Of a stretch of DNA of 36,646 nucleotides, positions 8,165 through 15,419 are shown one piece after another. The translations under genes and the position numbers were made by a program. The stretch covers positions 1 through 36,646 of the forward strand of contig CAJJNQ010000025.1 in NCBI GenBank assembly GCA_905193155.1, written 5' to 3'. Numbering within the stretch: the stretch's first letter is position 1; the number at the start of each line of letters is the position of its first letter. Origin of the DNA: an uncultured Christensenella sp. (lineage in GTDB: Bacteria > Bacillota > Clostridia > Christensenellales > UBA1750). The notes beneath the pieces were generated by a model. The model saw only the letters and a list, made by a program, of their open reading frames with translations. It was not told where the DNA came from and did not search any database.

Positions 8165-9467
8165 TCTGATCCGCCTGTCGTTTACGAACCTCTGGCGGCG
8201 CAAAACCCGCACGATCCTGACCATGATCGGCACGATGATCGGCACCGCGTCCATCGTGGTCATGGTGTCGCTGGGCATCGGCATCAATCAGGGCTACATT
8301 GACTCCATGGCCGCGACCGGCGAATTGACCAACATCACCGTCAACTCCCAGACCTATTACGGCGGAGGCGGCATGATGTACGATAGCGGCACCGGCAATT
8401 CCGTCAAAGCCGTCAAGCTGGACGATGCGCTGGTGCGCAAGCTCAGCCAGCTGGATCATGTCACGGTGGTTTCTCCGCAGCTGGATCTCTACAACCTGAC
8501 GCTGGGCACGGGCAAGCTGCAAAGCTATTATTCGCTGACCGCCATCAACCCCGACGCCGTCGAAGCGCTGGGGCTGAAGGTCAGCGAGGGCAGCGGTTTC
8601 AGCAAGAGCCCCTCTCACGACACGATTGAGATTCTGCTGGGTGAGAACGTGAAGAGTTCCTTCCGCAACCCGAAATCTAACCGCTGGGACGATACGGTGC
8701 CGGATGTGGACTGGCTCAACGCCAAGTACACACTGACGCTTCGGGACTACAACAACGCCGATTCCGACGGAACCCCCAAGACCTACGAATTCAAAGCCCG
8801 CGTCGTGGGCATCATCCCGGACAGCGGCGGCAACGGCAGCTACAACATGTACTGCTCGACGGATCAAATGAAGGCCATCCTGAAAAAATACAAGAAGGTC
8901 TTTACCAGCAACGGTATGAAAATCGACGAATACCCGACGCTGCTCGTCAAGGCAGATGATTTCAAAAATACGCTTGCCGTGCAGGATAAACTCAAGGAGA
9001 TGGGACTTTCCTGCTGGTCCATGGCGGACATGATCAACCAGATGCAGGAATCCTCCCGCTCTCTCCAGCTGATGCTGGGCGGCATCGGCGGCGTGGCGAT
9101 GCTGGTTGCCGCCATCTCGATCTGCAACACGATGCTGATGTCCATCTACGAGCGCACGCGCGAAATCGGCGTGATGAAGGTGCTCGGCTGCAAGATGAGC
9201 AAAATCGGCGCGATGTTCCTGACCGAGGCGGGCATCATCGGCCTGGGCGGCGGTATTCTGGGACTTTCCATCAGTTATATCCTCTCCTGGATTATCAACA
9301 CGGTCATCGCTGCCAACGGCGCAGGCGATACCTTCCGTTCCGTCATTCCCTTCTACCTTGCGATGGGCGCCCTGGTTTTCTCGATTCTGGTGGGCGTATT
9401 GGCCGGCCTGTATCCCTCTCAGCGCGCCATGCGTCTGAGCGCGCTGGCCGCCATCCGCAACGAATAA
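8151..9467 (+). CDS. ABC transporter permease, MacB/FtsX family
   Basis: 438 residues from the ATG at 8151, preferred because AAGGTGG lies 6 bases before it; an in-frame ATG at 8145 directly abuts that site. It begins MKWTDLIRLSFTNLWRRKTRT, the typical MacB_PCD N-terminus. One membrane helix follows (about 22-45), then an extracellular domain of some 250 residues (with a YYGGGGMMYD glycine loop), then three helices of the FtsX core (around 305-330, 355-385 and 400-425) with ERTREIGVMKVLG between them, a hallmark of the family. It overlaps the surface-protein gene. The topology suggests a mechanotransmission-type ABC system, not a classic importer. The operon ends in the terminator at 9497. 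Confidence 0.93.
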   Translation: MKWTDLIRLSFTNLWRRKTRTILTMIGTMIGTASIVVMVSLGIGINQGYIDSMAATGELTNITVNSQTYYGGGGMMYDSGTGNSVKAVKLDDALVRKLSQLDHVTVVSPQLDLYNLTLGTGKLQSYYSLTAINPDAVEALGLKVSEGSGFSKSPSHDTIEILLGENVKSSFRNPKSNRWDDTVPDVDWLNAKYTLTLRDYNNADSDGTPKTYEFKARVVGIIPDSGGNGSYNMYCSTDQMKAILKKYKKVFTSNGMKIDEYPTLLVKADDFKNTLAVQDKLKEMGLSCWSMADMINQMQESSRSLQLMLGGIGGVAMLVAAISICNTMLMSIYERTREIGVMKVLGCKMSKIGAMFLTEAGIIGLGGGILGLSISYILSWIINTVIAANGAGDTFRSVIPFYLAMGALVFSILVGVLAGLYPSQRAMRLSALAAIRNE

Positions 9468-9496
9468 ACAGAAACGGCATATTCCAAACAAATGTC

Positions 9497-9539
9497 AAAA
9501 GAGGATCCTTGCGGCATTGCCGCAAGGATCCTCTTTTTG
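9497..9539 (+). terminator. Strong rho-independent terminator of the ABC operon
   Basis: A perfect 20-bp inverted repeat (9497-9516 with 9518-9537) centred on GGCATTGCC and ending in a T run. It also starts with AAAA, so it can serve either strand. Confidence 0.92.
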
Positions 9540-9579
9540 CGCACTCGGATAGGTTTTCTGCCCCGTCCAGGGGGAGTTT

Positions 9580-9638
9580 GAGGGGGAGCGAAGCGCCCCC
9601 TCATGTTTCATCAAAGGGATTCGCCCCGGCGAATCCCT
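9580..9638. repeat. Pair of GC-rich intergenic hairpins
   Basis: Hairpin 1 (9580-9602) pairs GAGGGGG with CCCCCTC around GCGAAGC. Hairpin 2 (9615-9638) pairs AGGGATTCGCC with GGCGAATCCCT around two C residues. No T run follows on either strand, so these are unlikely to be ordinary terminators. The flank TCCAGGGGGAGTTTG (9566-9580) recurs with one extra G at about 34863-34878, which suggests a dispersed intergenic repeat. The rest of 9540-9670 holds nothing else. Confidence 0.55.
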
Positions 9639-9670
9639 ACCGGTTTGCCATATTGGAAATTGGTCCGGCC

Positions 9671-11071
9671 TCAGCTCCACAGGCGGTCATAGCTGTATTC
9701 CTTGTCCCATTCTTCCGTGGACTGCCAGATTTCAGGCGAACCCTTCCACTGGTGCGCACGGAGCACTTCGTCGTTAAAGTCCTCCATGCCCAGGCCGGGC
9801 TTATCGTTGGGGCGCATGGTGCCGTTCTGGATCAGCGGCTCGTCCAATCCCGTGACGATGTCCTGCCAGTAATCGTCATCCGGCGCGTTGAACTCCATGG
9901 CAAAGAAGTTCTCCGTCGCCACGCCCGCGTGGGTCGTGGCCAGCGCCGCCACCGGCGTTTCGCACATATGCATCGCCAGAGCGGTATTGTATTTCTGCGC
10001 CATATCGCCCATCTTCTTGGTTTCGAGGATGCCGCCGTTGGAGCAGATGTCGGGATGGATCACGGCGACGGCACGGCGCTTGCACAGCGGCTCGAAGCTC
10101 TCGGTCAGATAGGCGTCCTCGCCGGTGGCCAGCGGCGTGGTCGCATACTGGCGCAGCTCGACGTATTCATCCACCATATACCAGGGCAGCACGTCCTCGC
10201 ACCAGAGCAGGTTGTACTTCTCCAACCGCTTCATCAGGCGCTTGGCGTCGTCCAGACCCATATGGCCGACGTGGTCGATGGCCAGCGGCGTGCGCCAGCC
10301 CAGCACCTCGCGCATCTGCGCGATATGTTCCTCGTAGCGGTCGAGGCCGCGGTCGGTCACGCGCAGCATCGTATACGGATGCTCGGTGTAGAGATAATCG
10401 TTCATCTTGCGCTCGGCAGGCTTATCCAGCACCTTGGCAAGGCCGGTGACGGGATCGGTTGCCGCGGCGTTTTCCGGCTTGTGCAGGATGCTGTCCAGAA
10501 AATCCGGCGGAGCGATCAAAATATCCTCATCAGGGTGGCGCTGCGCCACATCCTCCACGCTGAGCACGGTCTTGCACATCTTGAAGCCGAAACGATCCAT
10601 GCGCTCCTTGATGGCCTTGGCCTGGTTGGTGCCGGTCTCACGCATGGCGGGCGGCGTTCTGCCCTGGTCGCAGTACATCCGCACGCAGTCGCGGAACTTG
10701 CCGCCCAGCATCCGATAGACCGGAATGCCGTAAGCCTTCCCCGCCAGATCCCACAGCGCAATTTCCAGACCGCTGACGCCGCCGCCCTGGCGGCTCTGGC
10801 CGCCGAACTGCTTGATCTTGCGGAACAGGCGATCCACGTCGCAGGGGTTCTCGCCGAGCAAACGGCTCTTGAGCATCGCGGCATAGGTGGCCGACGAGCC
10901 GTCGCGGATCTCGCCCATGCCGACCAGGCCTTGATTGGTATAAATTTTGACCAGAATGCAATGCATCGAGGCCGCCGTGATATGCGCAAAGCGAATGTCG
11001 GTGATCTTCAACTCGCTGGGGCGCGAACAAGTGCGCACATGTGCCAGAGTCTCGTCATAAGGTCTGTCCAT
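9671..11071 (-). CDS. Mandelate racemase/muconate lactonizing enzyme family protein (sugar-acid dehydratase-like)
   Basis: 466-residue member of the enolase superfamily, which abstracts a proton alpha to a carboxylate with Mg2+ help. A capping domain (about 20-130, with ALWDLAGKA) leads to the barrel. Metal ligands visible are Asp266 (LAIDHVG), Glu292 (LLWCEDV) and Glu318 (ATGEDAY). The acid/base dyad looks like Asp341 (HPDICSNGG) and His368 (AMHMCETP). A KxxK at 164-167 (FKMCK) stands where the second base normally is. About 60 residues (172-235) are inserted before the first metal ligand, making it longer than the usual 360-420. AAGGAGG precedes the ATG, and a TATAAT is at 11106-11111. No sugar-acid genes flank it, so the substrate is unassigned. 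Confidence 0.9.
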   Translation of the reverse strand: MDRPYDETLAHVRTCSRPSELKITDIRFAHITAASMHCILVKIYTNQGLVGMGEIRDGSSATYAAMLKSRLLGENPCDVDRLFRKIKQFGGQSRQGGGVSGLEIALWDLAGKAYGIPVYRMLGGKFRDCVRMYCDQGRTPPAMRETGTNQAKAIKERMDRFGFKMCKTVLSVEDVAQRHPDEDILIAPPDFLDSILHKPENAAATDPVTGLAKVLDKPAERKMNDYLYTEHPYTMLRVTDRGLDRYEEHIAQMREVLGWRTPLAIDHVGHMGLDDAKRLMKRLEKYNLLWCEDVLPWYMVDEYVELRQYATTPLATGEDAYLTESFEPLCKRRAVAVIHPDICSNGGILETKKMGDMAQKYNTALAMHMCETPVAALATTHAGVATENFFAMEFNAPDDDYWQDIVTGLDEPLIQNGTMRPNDKPGLGMEDFNDEVLRAHQWKGSPEIWQSTEEWDKEYSYDRLWS

Positions 11072-11105
11072 AAAAAAACAGCCTCCTTCATCTATTTGTA
11101 ATTAC

Positions 11106-11111
11106 ATTATA
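11106..11111 (-). promoter_or_regulatory. Putative -10 element of the enolase-superfamily gene
   Basis: Minus-strand TATAAT at 11111-11106, 35 bases upstream of the start codon. The -35 match at 17 bases (TTTTCT) is weak. Confidence 0.45.
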
Positions 11112-11130
11112 TACCGCTTTTTTACATAAG

Positions 11131-11158
11131 AAAAGACGGACGCGTTCAAAACGTCCGT
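11131..11158 (-). terminator. Terminator of the murB-rapZ-whiA-crh-hydrolase cluster
   Basis: The arms ACGGACG (11136-11142) and CGTCCGT (11152-11158) are followed on the minus strand by CTTTTCTT. It lies 26 bases after the hydrolase stop. Confidence 0.75.
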
Positions 11159-11183
11159 CCTGTTTCATCTGGCGAATCAGCTT

Positions 11184-12023
11184 CTACGCTTTCGGGCTCA
11201 GAATTTCATCGATAAATTCCAGCTCGGTTTCAAACAGCTTTTCCACCGCCAGCGGCTCGTTGTGCAATTCATGATATGCGCCTTCAAACTCTACGAAGCG
11301 CACGCCCTTCGCCTTTTCCGCGAACTCGCGGCTGCCTTCCACCGAGCAAATCGGATCCTGCTCGCCATGGCACAGCAGCAGCGGCACCTTCAGCTCCTCC
11401 GGGTGCGCCAACACCCAGTTTGCCGCGCGATTTGCATCTGCCGCCAACGCAAGCCCAATGCGGCCATGATTCTGCGGATCGACATCATAAGCCGCGCATA
11501 CCGCCGGATCGTGACAAAGCGCAGTAGAGGGGATGCCGTTGTTGATGGAGAAGGGGGAAAGCACGCCGCTCAACGCCCCAATGGCCTTGAACGCAGCCTG
11601 CGGCGGCGCACTGACCAGCTTGAGCCACGGGCTTGTAATGATCGCAGCGCAAACCGGCGGCTTGGAATGCAGCGTGGTGTACAGTCCGATCAGTCCGCCC
11701 AGCGAATGGCCGAACTGAATCACCGGCAATCCCGTCTCCTTCGCGGCAAAATCGATCATCGTGACCATGTCGCGCTCCAAATCGGCCATGCGGGCGATGC
11801 CGCGCTGGCTCTTTTTTTCGACATTGCGGCCGTGTCCGCGGTGATCTTGGGCATAAACCGTCATTCCGTGCGCATTCATAAAGTCCGCAAATTTCTGATA
11901 GCGGTCGCCGTGCTCCCCTAATCCATGCGCCACGCACAGCACGCCTCTAGGGGATTCCGCTTCAAACACGCGGGCATAGAGCTGCTTGCCGTCTGCACAT
12001 TCGAGCTTGAATTCTCTTCTCAT
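11184..12023 (-). CDS. Alpha/beta hydrolase, monoglyceride lipase/lysophospholipase-like
   Basis: 279-residue serine hydrolase of the Hydrolase_4 type. The start is the ATG at 12023, one base after the stop of the upstream crh-like gene, which argues for translational coupling; the SD-like GGAGAAGAAGAG lies inside crh. The nucleophile elbow is GHSLGG, the oxyanion segment VAHGLGEHGDRY is near residue 40, the acid is Asp in CHGEQDPIC and the base is His in AYHELHNE, so the triad is intact. No signal peptide, so the enzyme is cytoplasmic. Relatives act on monoacylglycerols or lysophospholipids; the true substrate is unknown. Its place at the end of the rapZ-whiA-crh cluster may reflect only co-transcription. 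A terminator follows at 11131-11158. Confidence 0.9.
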   Translation of the reverse strand: MRREFKLECADGKQLYARVFEAESPRGVLCVAHGLGEHGDRYQKFADFMNAHGMTVYAQDHRGHGRNVEKKSQRGIARMADLERDMVTMIDFAAKETGLPVIQFGHSLGGLIGLYTTLHSKPPVCAAIITSPWLKLVSAPPQAAFKAIGALSGVLSPFSINNGIPSTALCHDPAVCAAYDVDPQNHGRIGLALAADANRAANWVLAHPEELKVPLLLCHGEQDPICSVEGSREFAEKAKGVRFVEFEGAYHELHNEPLAVEKLFETELEFIDEILSPKA

Positions 12024-12024
12024 G

Positions 12025-12315
12025 CTATCTCTTCTTCTCCGCTTTCCGGTCGCCGTCGGCAAATCCGGCGCTGAGCAGCGCCGCAACCGCGTCCATGGCT
12101 TCCTTTTCGTCTCCGCCATTGACCGAAAGCGTCACTTCGTCATTGGCCCCCGCGCCGAGCGACAGCACGCCCATCAGGGATTTGGCGTTGATGAGCTTGC
12201 TCCCCTGCTCGATCAGAATTTGGGAGCGGTATTTGCAGGCAACCTGCACCAACATCGCAGCGGATTTGGCGTCCAACCCATCCCGGTTGGTGATGACGAT
12301 GTTTTTTGACAGCAT
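12025..12315 (-). CDS. crh: HPr-like protein of Crh type (His15 replaced by Asp)
   Basis: 96 residues with a full HPr fold: an N-terminal strand, GLDAKSAAMLVQ in the active-site loop, and the NAKSLMGVLSLG regulatory helix. Numbering matches HPr exactly. The phosphocarrier His15 is Asp15, Arg17 is Lys17 and Pro18 is Ser18, so it cannot carry phosphate from Enzyme I in the normal way. Ser46, the HPr kinase target, is kept. In B. subtilis Crh has Gln15 and Ser46, acts with CcpA in catabolite control, and its gene sits in rapZ-yvcK-whiA-crh. Here crh also follows whiA (19 bases). A basic tail (DGDRKAEKKR) extends past the usual HPr end. GGGGAGG precedes the ATG. Crh is the best label, but a Clostridial HPr paralogue of separate origin is possible. 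Confidence 0.85.
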   Translation of the reverse strand: MLSKNIVITNRDGLDAKSAAMLVQVACKYRSQILIEQGSKLINAKSLMGVLSLGAGANDEVTLSVNGGDEKEAMDAVAALLSAGFADGDRKAEKKR

Positions 12316-12334
12316 GGTTGATTTCCTCCCCTTT

Positions 12335-13288
12335 TTATTTTTCCTCGTCCTGTTCTATCTGCCATTGAGCGGCAAATTCCATCAATTTTCTCAAGCGATG
12401 ATTGACCGCGCTCTTGCTGATCGGCGGATCAAAGGCTTCCCCCAATTCCTTCAGCGGCATATCGGGGTTATCCATGCGCTTTTCCGCAATTTCCCGCAGC
12501 GAGCGGGGCATGCGCGAGAACGCGCCTTTTTCTTCAATCAGTCGAATGGCCTCGATCTGCTTCTGCGCGGCGTTCATGGTCTTGTCCAGATTCGCACTGT
12601 CGCAATTGGCGGCGCGATTGACGTTGTTACGCACATCCTTGGTGATGCGGATGTTTTCAAAAGCGAGCAGCGCCTTGTGCGCCCCCATGCGGTTAAGCAG
12701 CTCCACAATGGTCTCGCTCTCCTTTAAGTATACCACATACCGCTCCCGACGCAAAACCATCTTAGCGGCTAAATCCAGCTTATTCATGAAATTGTTCAGC
12801 GATTTGGCGTAATCCTCCGATGAAGAGGAAATTTCCAGATGATATCCCTTACCGGGATCGGACAATGTACCCGTGGCAAGGAACGCCCCACGCAGGTAAG
12901 CATGGCGGCAGCAGGAGCGGCGCAGCAGCCCCAGCGGCACCGCGCGCGAGATGCGCACACCCTCCCCGCTCTCCCTGAGCAGCCCGGTTTCTTCCAGGAT
13001 CTGCGGTGCGCAGTCCGGCCCCAGCACCACATGATAGACGTTTTTCTTTCCCAACCGCTTGCGCAGCTGCGTGCGCACTTCGGGCGTCACGCCAAAGGCC
13101 GCCTTGCACAGCGAAAAGATGCGCCGCGCGATAGCGGGAACCTCCGTCGTCATCCAGACCGATTGCCCTCCGCGGCCGATGCGCAGCGTGCCGATGCCGT
13201 GGATAAAGGCCGCAAGCTCCGCCATCTGGCAGCAGGGGTTGTCATTGATGCGGCAGAGCTCCTGCTTGGTTTCCGATGAAAAGGACAT
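12335..13288 (-). CDS. whiA: DNA-binding protein WhiA
   Basis: 317 residues. N-terminal LAGLIDADG-like homing-endonuclease fold lacking the catalytic motif (segment AYLRGAFLATGTLSDPGKGYH), then a C-terminal helix-turn-helix (PLKELGEAF followed by SKSAVNHRLRKL). In actinomycetes it is a sporulation regulator; in Firmicutes it affects division and chromosome segregation. The ATG at 13288 lies 11 bases after rapZ, and an AAGGAG overlapping the rapZ end is the nearest ribosome site. The rapZ-whiA-crh order is conserved in Bacillota, but yvcK, normally between rapZ and whiA, is absent here. Confidence 0.95.
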   Translation of the reverse strand: MSFSSETKQELCRINDNPCCQMAELAAFIHGIGTLRIGRGGQSVWMTTEVPAIARRIFSLCKAAFGVTPEVRTQLRKRLGKKNVYHVVLGPDCAPQILEETGLLRESGEGVRISRAVPLGLLRRSCCRHAYLRGAFLATGTLSDPGKGYHLEISSSSEDYAKSLNNFMNKLDLAAKMVLRRERYVVYLKESETIVELLNRMGAHKALLAFENIRITKDVRNNVNRAANCDSANLDKTMNAAQKQIEAIRLIEEKGAFSRMPRSLREIAEKRMDNPDMPLKELGEAFDPPISKSAVNHRLRKLMEFAAQWQIEQDEEK

Positions 13289-13299
13289 GGTCTTTCTCT

Positions 13300-14169
13300 T
13301 TATTTCTCCTTTGTTTCGATCTGGGTATCGCGGTGGGAAGCCGTGGCATGGAAGCCCGCCGCTTTCAATCCCTTCGCGATTTCGTTGGTCAGGCAGACGC
13401 TGCGGTGCTGGCCGCCGGTGCAGCCCACCGCGATGACCAGCCGGTCCTTGCCCTCGCTGACATAATGCGGGATCAAAAACTTGAGCAGATCGAGGGTCTT
13501 GTTCAGGAAAACCCTTGTCTCCTCAAAGCTCATCACATAATCATGCACCGGTGCATCCGCACCGGTGAGCGGGCGCATCTCCGGAATATAGAATGGATTC
13601 GGAATGAAGCGCACATCAAAAACCAAGTCTGCATCCTGCGGCAAGCCATGCTTAAAGCCGAAGGACAGCACGTTAACTGCAATGGCCTTGTCCACATCGC
13701 CTTCGCCGTAGAGCCGCAGCAGCGTCTCCCGCAGCTGGCGCGTGAGCATGGTCGTGGTGTCAATGATCCGGGTAGCGCGCTTTTCCAGATCTTTAAGCAG
13801 CAGGCGCTCCTTCTGGATATTCTGGATCAGCATCTTATCCCCGCCCATGGGATGCGCGCGCCGCGTCTCTTTATAGCGGCGGATCAACTCTTCGTCTGAG
13901 GCGTTGAGGTAGATAATATCATAGTGAATGTTCATCGCCAGCAGCTCGTCCAGCGCCTCGTCGGTTTCTCCGAAAAACGCGCCGCTGCGGGTGTCGATGC
14001 CCAGCGCCACCTTGTCAATCAAATTGCCGTGCTCCATGCACAGCCTTGCCATGTTGGGGATGAGCATCGGGGGCAGGTTGTCCACGCAATAGAACCCCAT
14101 ATCCTCCAGCGCCCGCAGCGCCTGAGATTTTCCGGCGCCCGAAAGCCCCGTCACCACCACCAGCTTCAT
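13300..14169 (-). CDS. rapZ: RNase adapter / nucleotide-binding protein RapZ (YvcJ)
   Basis: 289 residues, full length. P-loop GLSGAGKS is at 8-15, the DNLPP segment near 34, and the C-terminal domain carries IAVGCTGGQHRSV, which binds amino-sugar phosphate in E. coli RapZ. In E. coli RapZ delivers the small RNA GlmZ to RNase E; in B. subtilis YvcJ is a GTP/ATP-binding protein tied to competence. Its neighbours murB and whiA place it in an envelope-synthesis context. AGGGGG lies 6 bases upstream of the ATG. The gene is intact. Confidence 0.95.
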   Translation of the reverse strand: MKLVVVTGLSGAGKSQALRALEDMGFYCVDNLPPMLIPNMARLCMEHGNLIDKVALGIDTRSGAFFGETDEALDELLAMNIHYDIIYLNASDEELIRRYKETRRAHPMGGDKMLIQNIQKERLLLKDLEKRATRIIDTTTMLTRQLRETLLRLYGEGDVDKAIAVNVLSFGFKHGLPQDADLVFDVRFIPNPFYIPEMRPLTGADAPVHDYVMSFEETRVFLNKTLDLLKFLIPHYVSEGKDRLVIAVGCTGGQHRSVCLTNEIAKGLKAAGFHATASHRDTQIETKEK

Positions 14170-14187
14170 TTGTATCCCCCTTTTATT

Positions 14188-14459
14188 CTATTTCTTTTTT
14201 GCAGGATGTATGCGCCGTTCTGCCAGCCGCAGCATCGGCACCAACGCCCCTTTTTCCGGAAAAACATCGCAGATATGTTTCGTTCCCTTGCGGTGCTCCA
14301 CACCCCAGCCGTATTTCTTTCCGTATGGATTGCGGATGCGCCCCGGCGTCCCGGTTTCGCCTTCCAGCGCAGTATTCAGCCGTTCAAACAGTGCGCCGGC
14401 TCTTCAGACAAATCCAGCATTCTTTCGTACACAGCGCATTTCTCCCTAAAAACATCCAT
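14188..14459 (-). pseudogene. Frameshifted, truncated DUF3788-like gene
   Basis: The ATG at 14459 overlaps the murB 3' end by 14 bases. It reads about 22 codons (including YERMLDLSEEP), then frame is lost near GAGCCGGCG and a TGA stops the original frame. The neighbouring frame continues AGALFERLNTALEG, NPYGKKYGWGVEHRKG, ICDVFPEKGALVPMLRL and ends at TAG 14190-14188. The total length, 272, is one base short of a whole number of codons, so one 1-base deletion explains it. The GKKYGW and FPEKGA motifs resemble DUF3788 proteins, which are usually longer at the C terminus, so the end is probably truncated too. Function unknown; the rapZ cluster reads on through it. Confidence 0.6.
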
Positions 14460-15360
14460 CCCGACCGATGATCCGGACCTCCGGCTCCAGCTGCACGCCG
14501 TATTTTTCATAAACAGTGCGCTGCACCAAATCTTTCAGCTGCAAAAAGTCTGCCGCGGAAGCGTTTCCCGTGTTGATGAGGAAGCCCGCGTGCTTTTCGG
14601 AGACCTGTGCGCCGCCGACGCTTGCGCCCTTCAGCCCCGCATCCTCGATGAGCTTTCCCGCAAAATACCCCTCCGGCCGCTTGAAAAAGCTGCCTGCGGA
14701 AGGATAGGTCAGAGGCTGTTTCTCACGCCGCCGCGCGGCATAATCGTTCATGCGCACCGCGATGGCTTCCCGGTCGTCAGGCTGCAAGGCAAAGACCGCC
14801 TCCAGCACCACCGCGCCGCTTTTCTCCACTGCGCTGTGCCGGTAGCCGAAATCCATCTGCGTCTTGTCCAGCCAAATGACCTCGCCGTTTTTCTGGAGCA
14901 CGCGCACGCGCTCCACCACGCCGCTCATCTCGCCGCCGTAGGCTCCTGCGTTCATGCGCACACCGCCGCCCACGCTGCCGGGGATGCCCTCGGCAAATTC
15001 CAGCCCGGCAAGCCCGGCCTGCTGCGCTGCCCGCGCCGCCGCGCCGAGCGTTGCGCCCGCCTGCGCATAAACGCGGTTTTTTTCCACGCGCACATCGGCA
15101 AACGCCTTGCCCATCAGCAGCACCACGCCGCTCAAGCCGCCGTCGCGCACCAGCAGGTTACTGCCGCGGCCCACGACGGTCAGCGGCACATCGCGGTCGG
15201 CGCAGAACAAAGCAATCTGTTCCACATCGCTTTCACTGCCCGCAAAGACCACGCAATCGGCCTTTCCGCCCACGCGGAGCGTCGTCAGCTCCTTCATCGG
15301 TATATCCATCTCCACACGCCCCTTCAGCGGCAGTGTGCGGATCAAATCCATTGCTTTCAC
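14446..15360 (-). CDS. murB: UDP-N-acetylenolpyruvoylglucosamine reductase
   Basis: FAD/NADPH enzyme that reduces UDP-GlcNAc-enolpyruvate to UDP-MurNAc in peptidoglycan synthesis. The start is a GTG at 15360 (304 residues, MKAMDLIRT), with GAGGT 6 bases upstream; an in-frame GTG at 15366 touches that site. Motifs are TTLRVGGKAD, the FAD loop VVGRGSNLLVRDGGL, GIPGSVGGGVRMNAGAYGGE, GYRHSA, PSAGSFFKRP with the proton-donating Ser, and the C-terminal EPEVRIIG with its Glu. It lacks the long insertion of E. coli MurB, so it belongs to the type II group found in Firmicutes. Promoter at 15391-15419. Confidence 0.96.
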   Translation of the reverse strand: MKAMDLIRTLPLKGRVEMDIPMKELTTLRVGGKADCVVFAGSESDVEQIALFCADRDVPLTVVGRGSNLLVRDGGLSGVVLLMGKAFADVRVEKNRVYAQAGATLGAAARAAQQAGLAGLEFAEGIPGSVGGGVRMNAGAYGGEMSGVVERVRVLQKNGEVIWLDKTQMDFGYRHSAVEKSGAVVLEAVFALQPDDREAIAVRMNDYAARRREKQPLTYPSAGSFFKRPEGYFAGKLIEDAGLKGASVGGAQVSEKHAGFLINTGNASAADFLQLKDLVQRTVYEKYGVQLEPEVRIIGRDGCF

Positions 15361-15390
15361 GTTCACACCTCAGTGCATTGATTTGCTTTC

Positions 15391-15419
15391 AGTTTACCTT
15401 ATTTTTGCAAAACTTTCAA
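15391..15419 (-). promoter_or_regulatory. Sigma-A promoter of murB
   Basis: Minus strand: TTGAAA (15419-15414), a 17-base spacer, TAAACT (15396-15391). The -35 overlaps the stop codon of the upstream gene. It probably drives murB through the alpha/beta hydrolase. Confidence 0.7.

Noticed and set aside
6527..8287. 586-residue minus-strand open frame opposite the surface-protein gene
   Set aside because: Composition (Val/Arg/Gly/His-rich) is that of an antisense frame; the plus-strand gene has a signal peptide, domains and overlaps with its operon partners.
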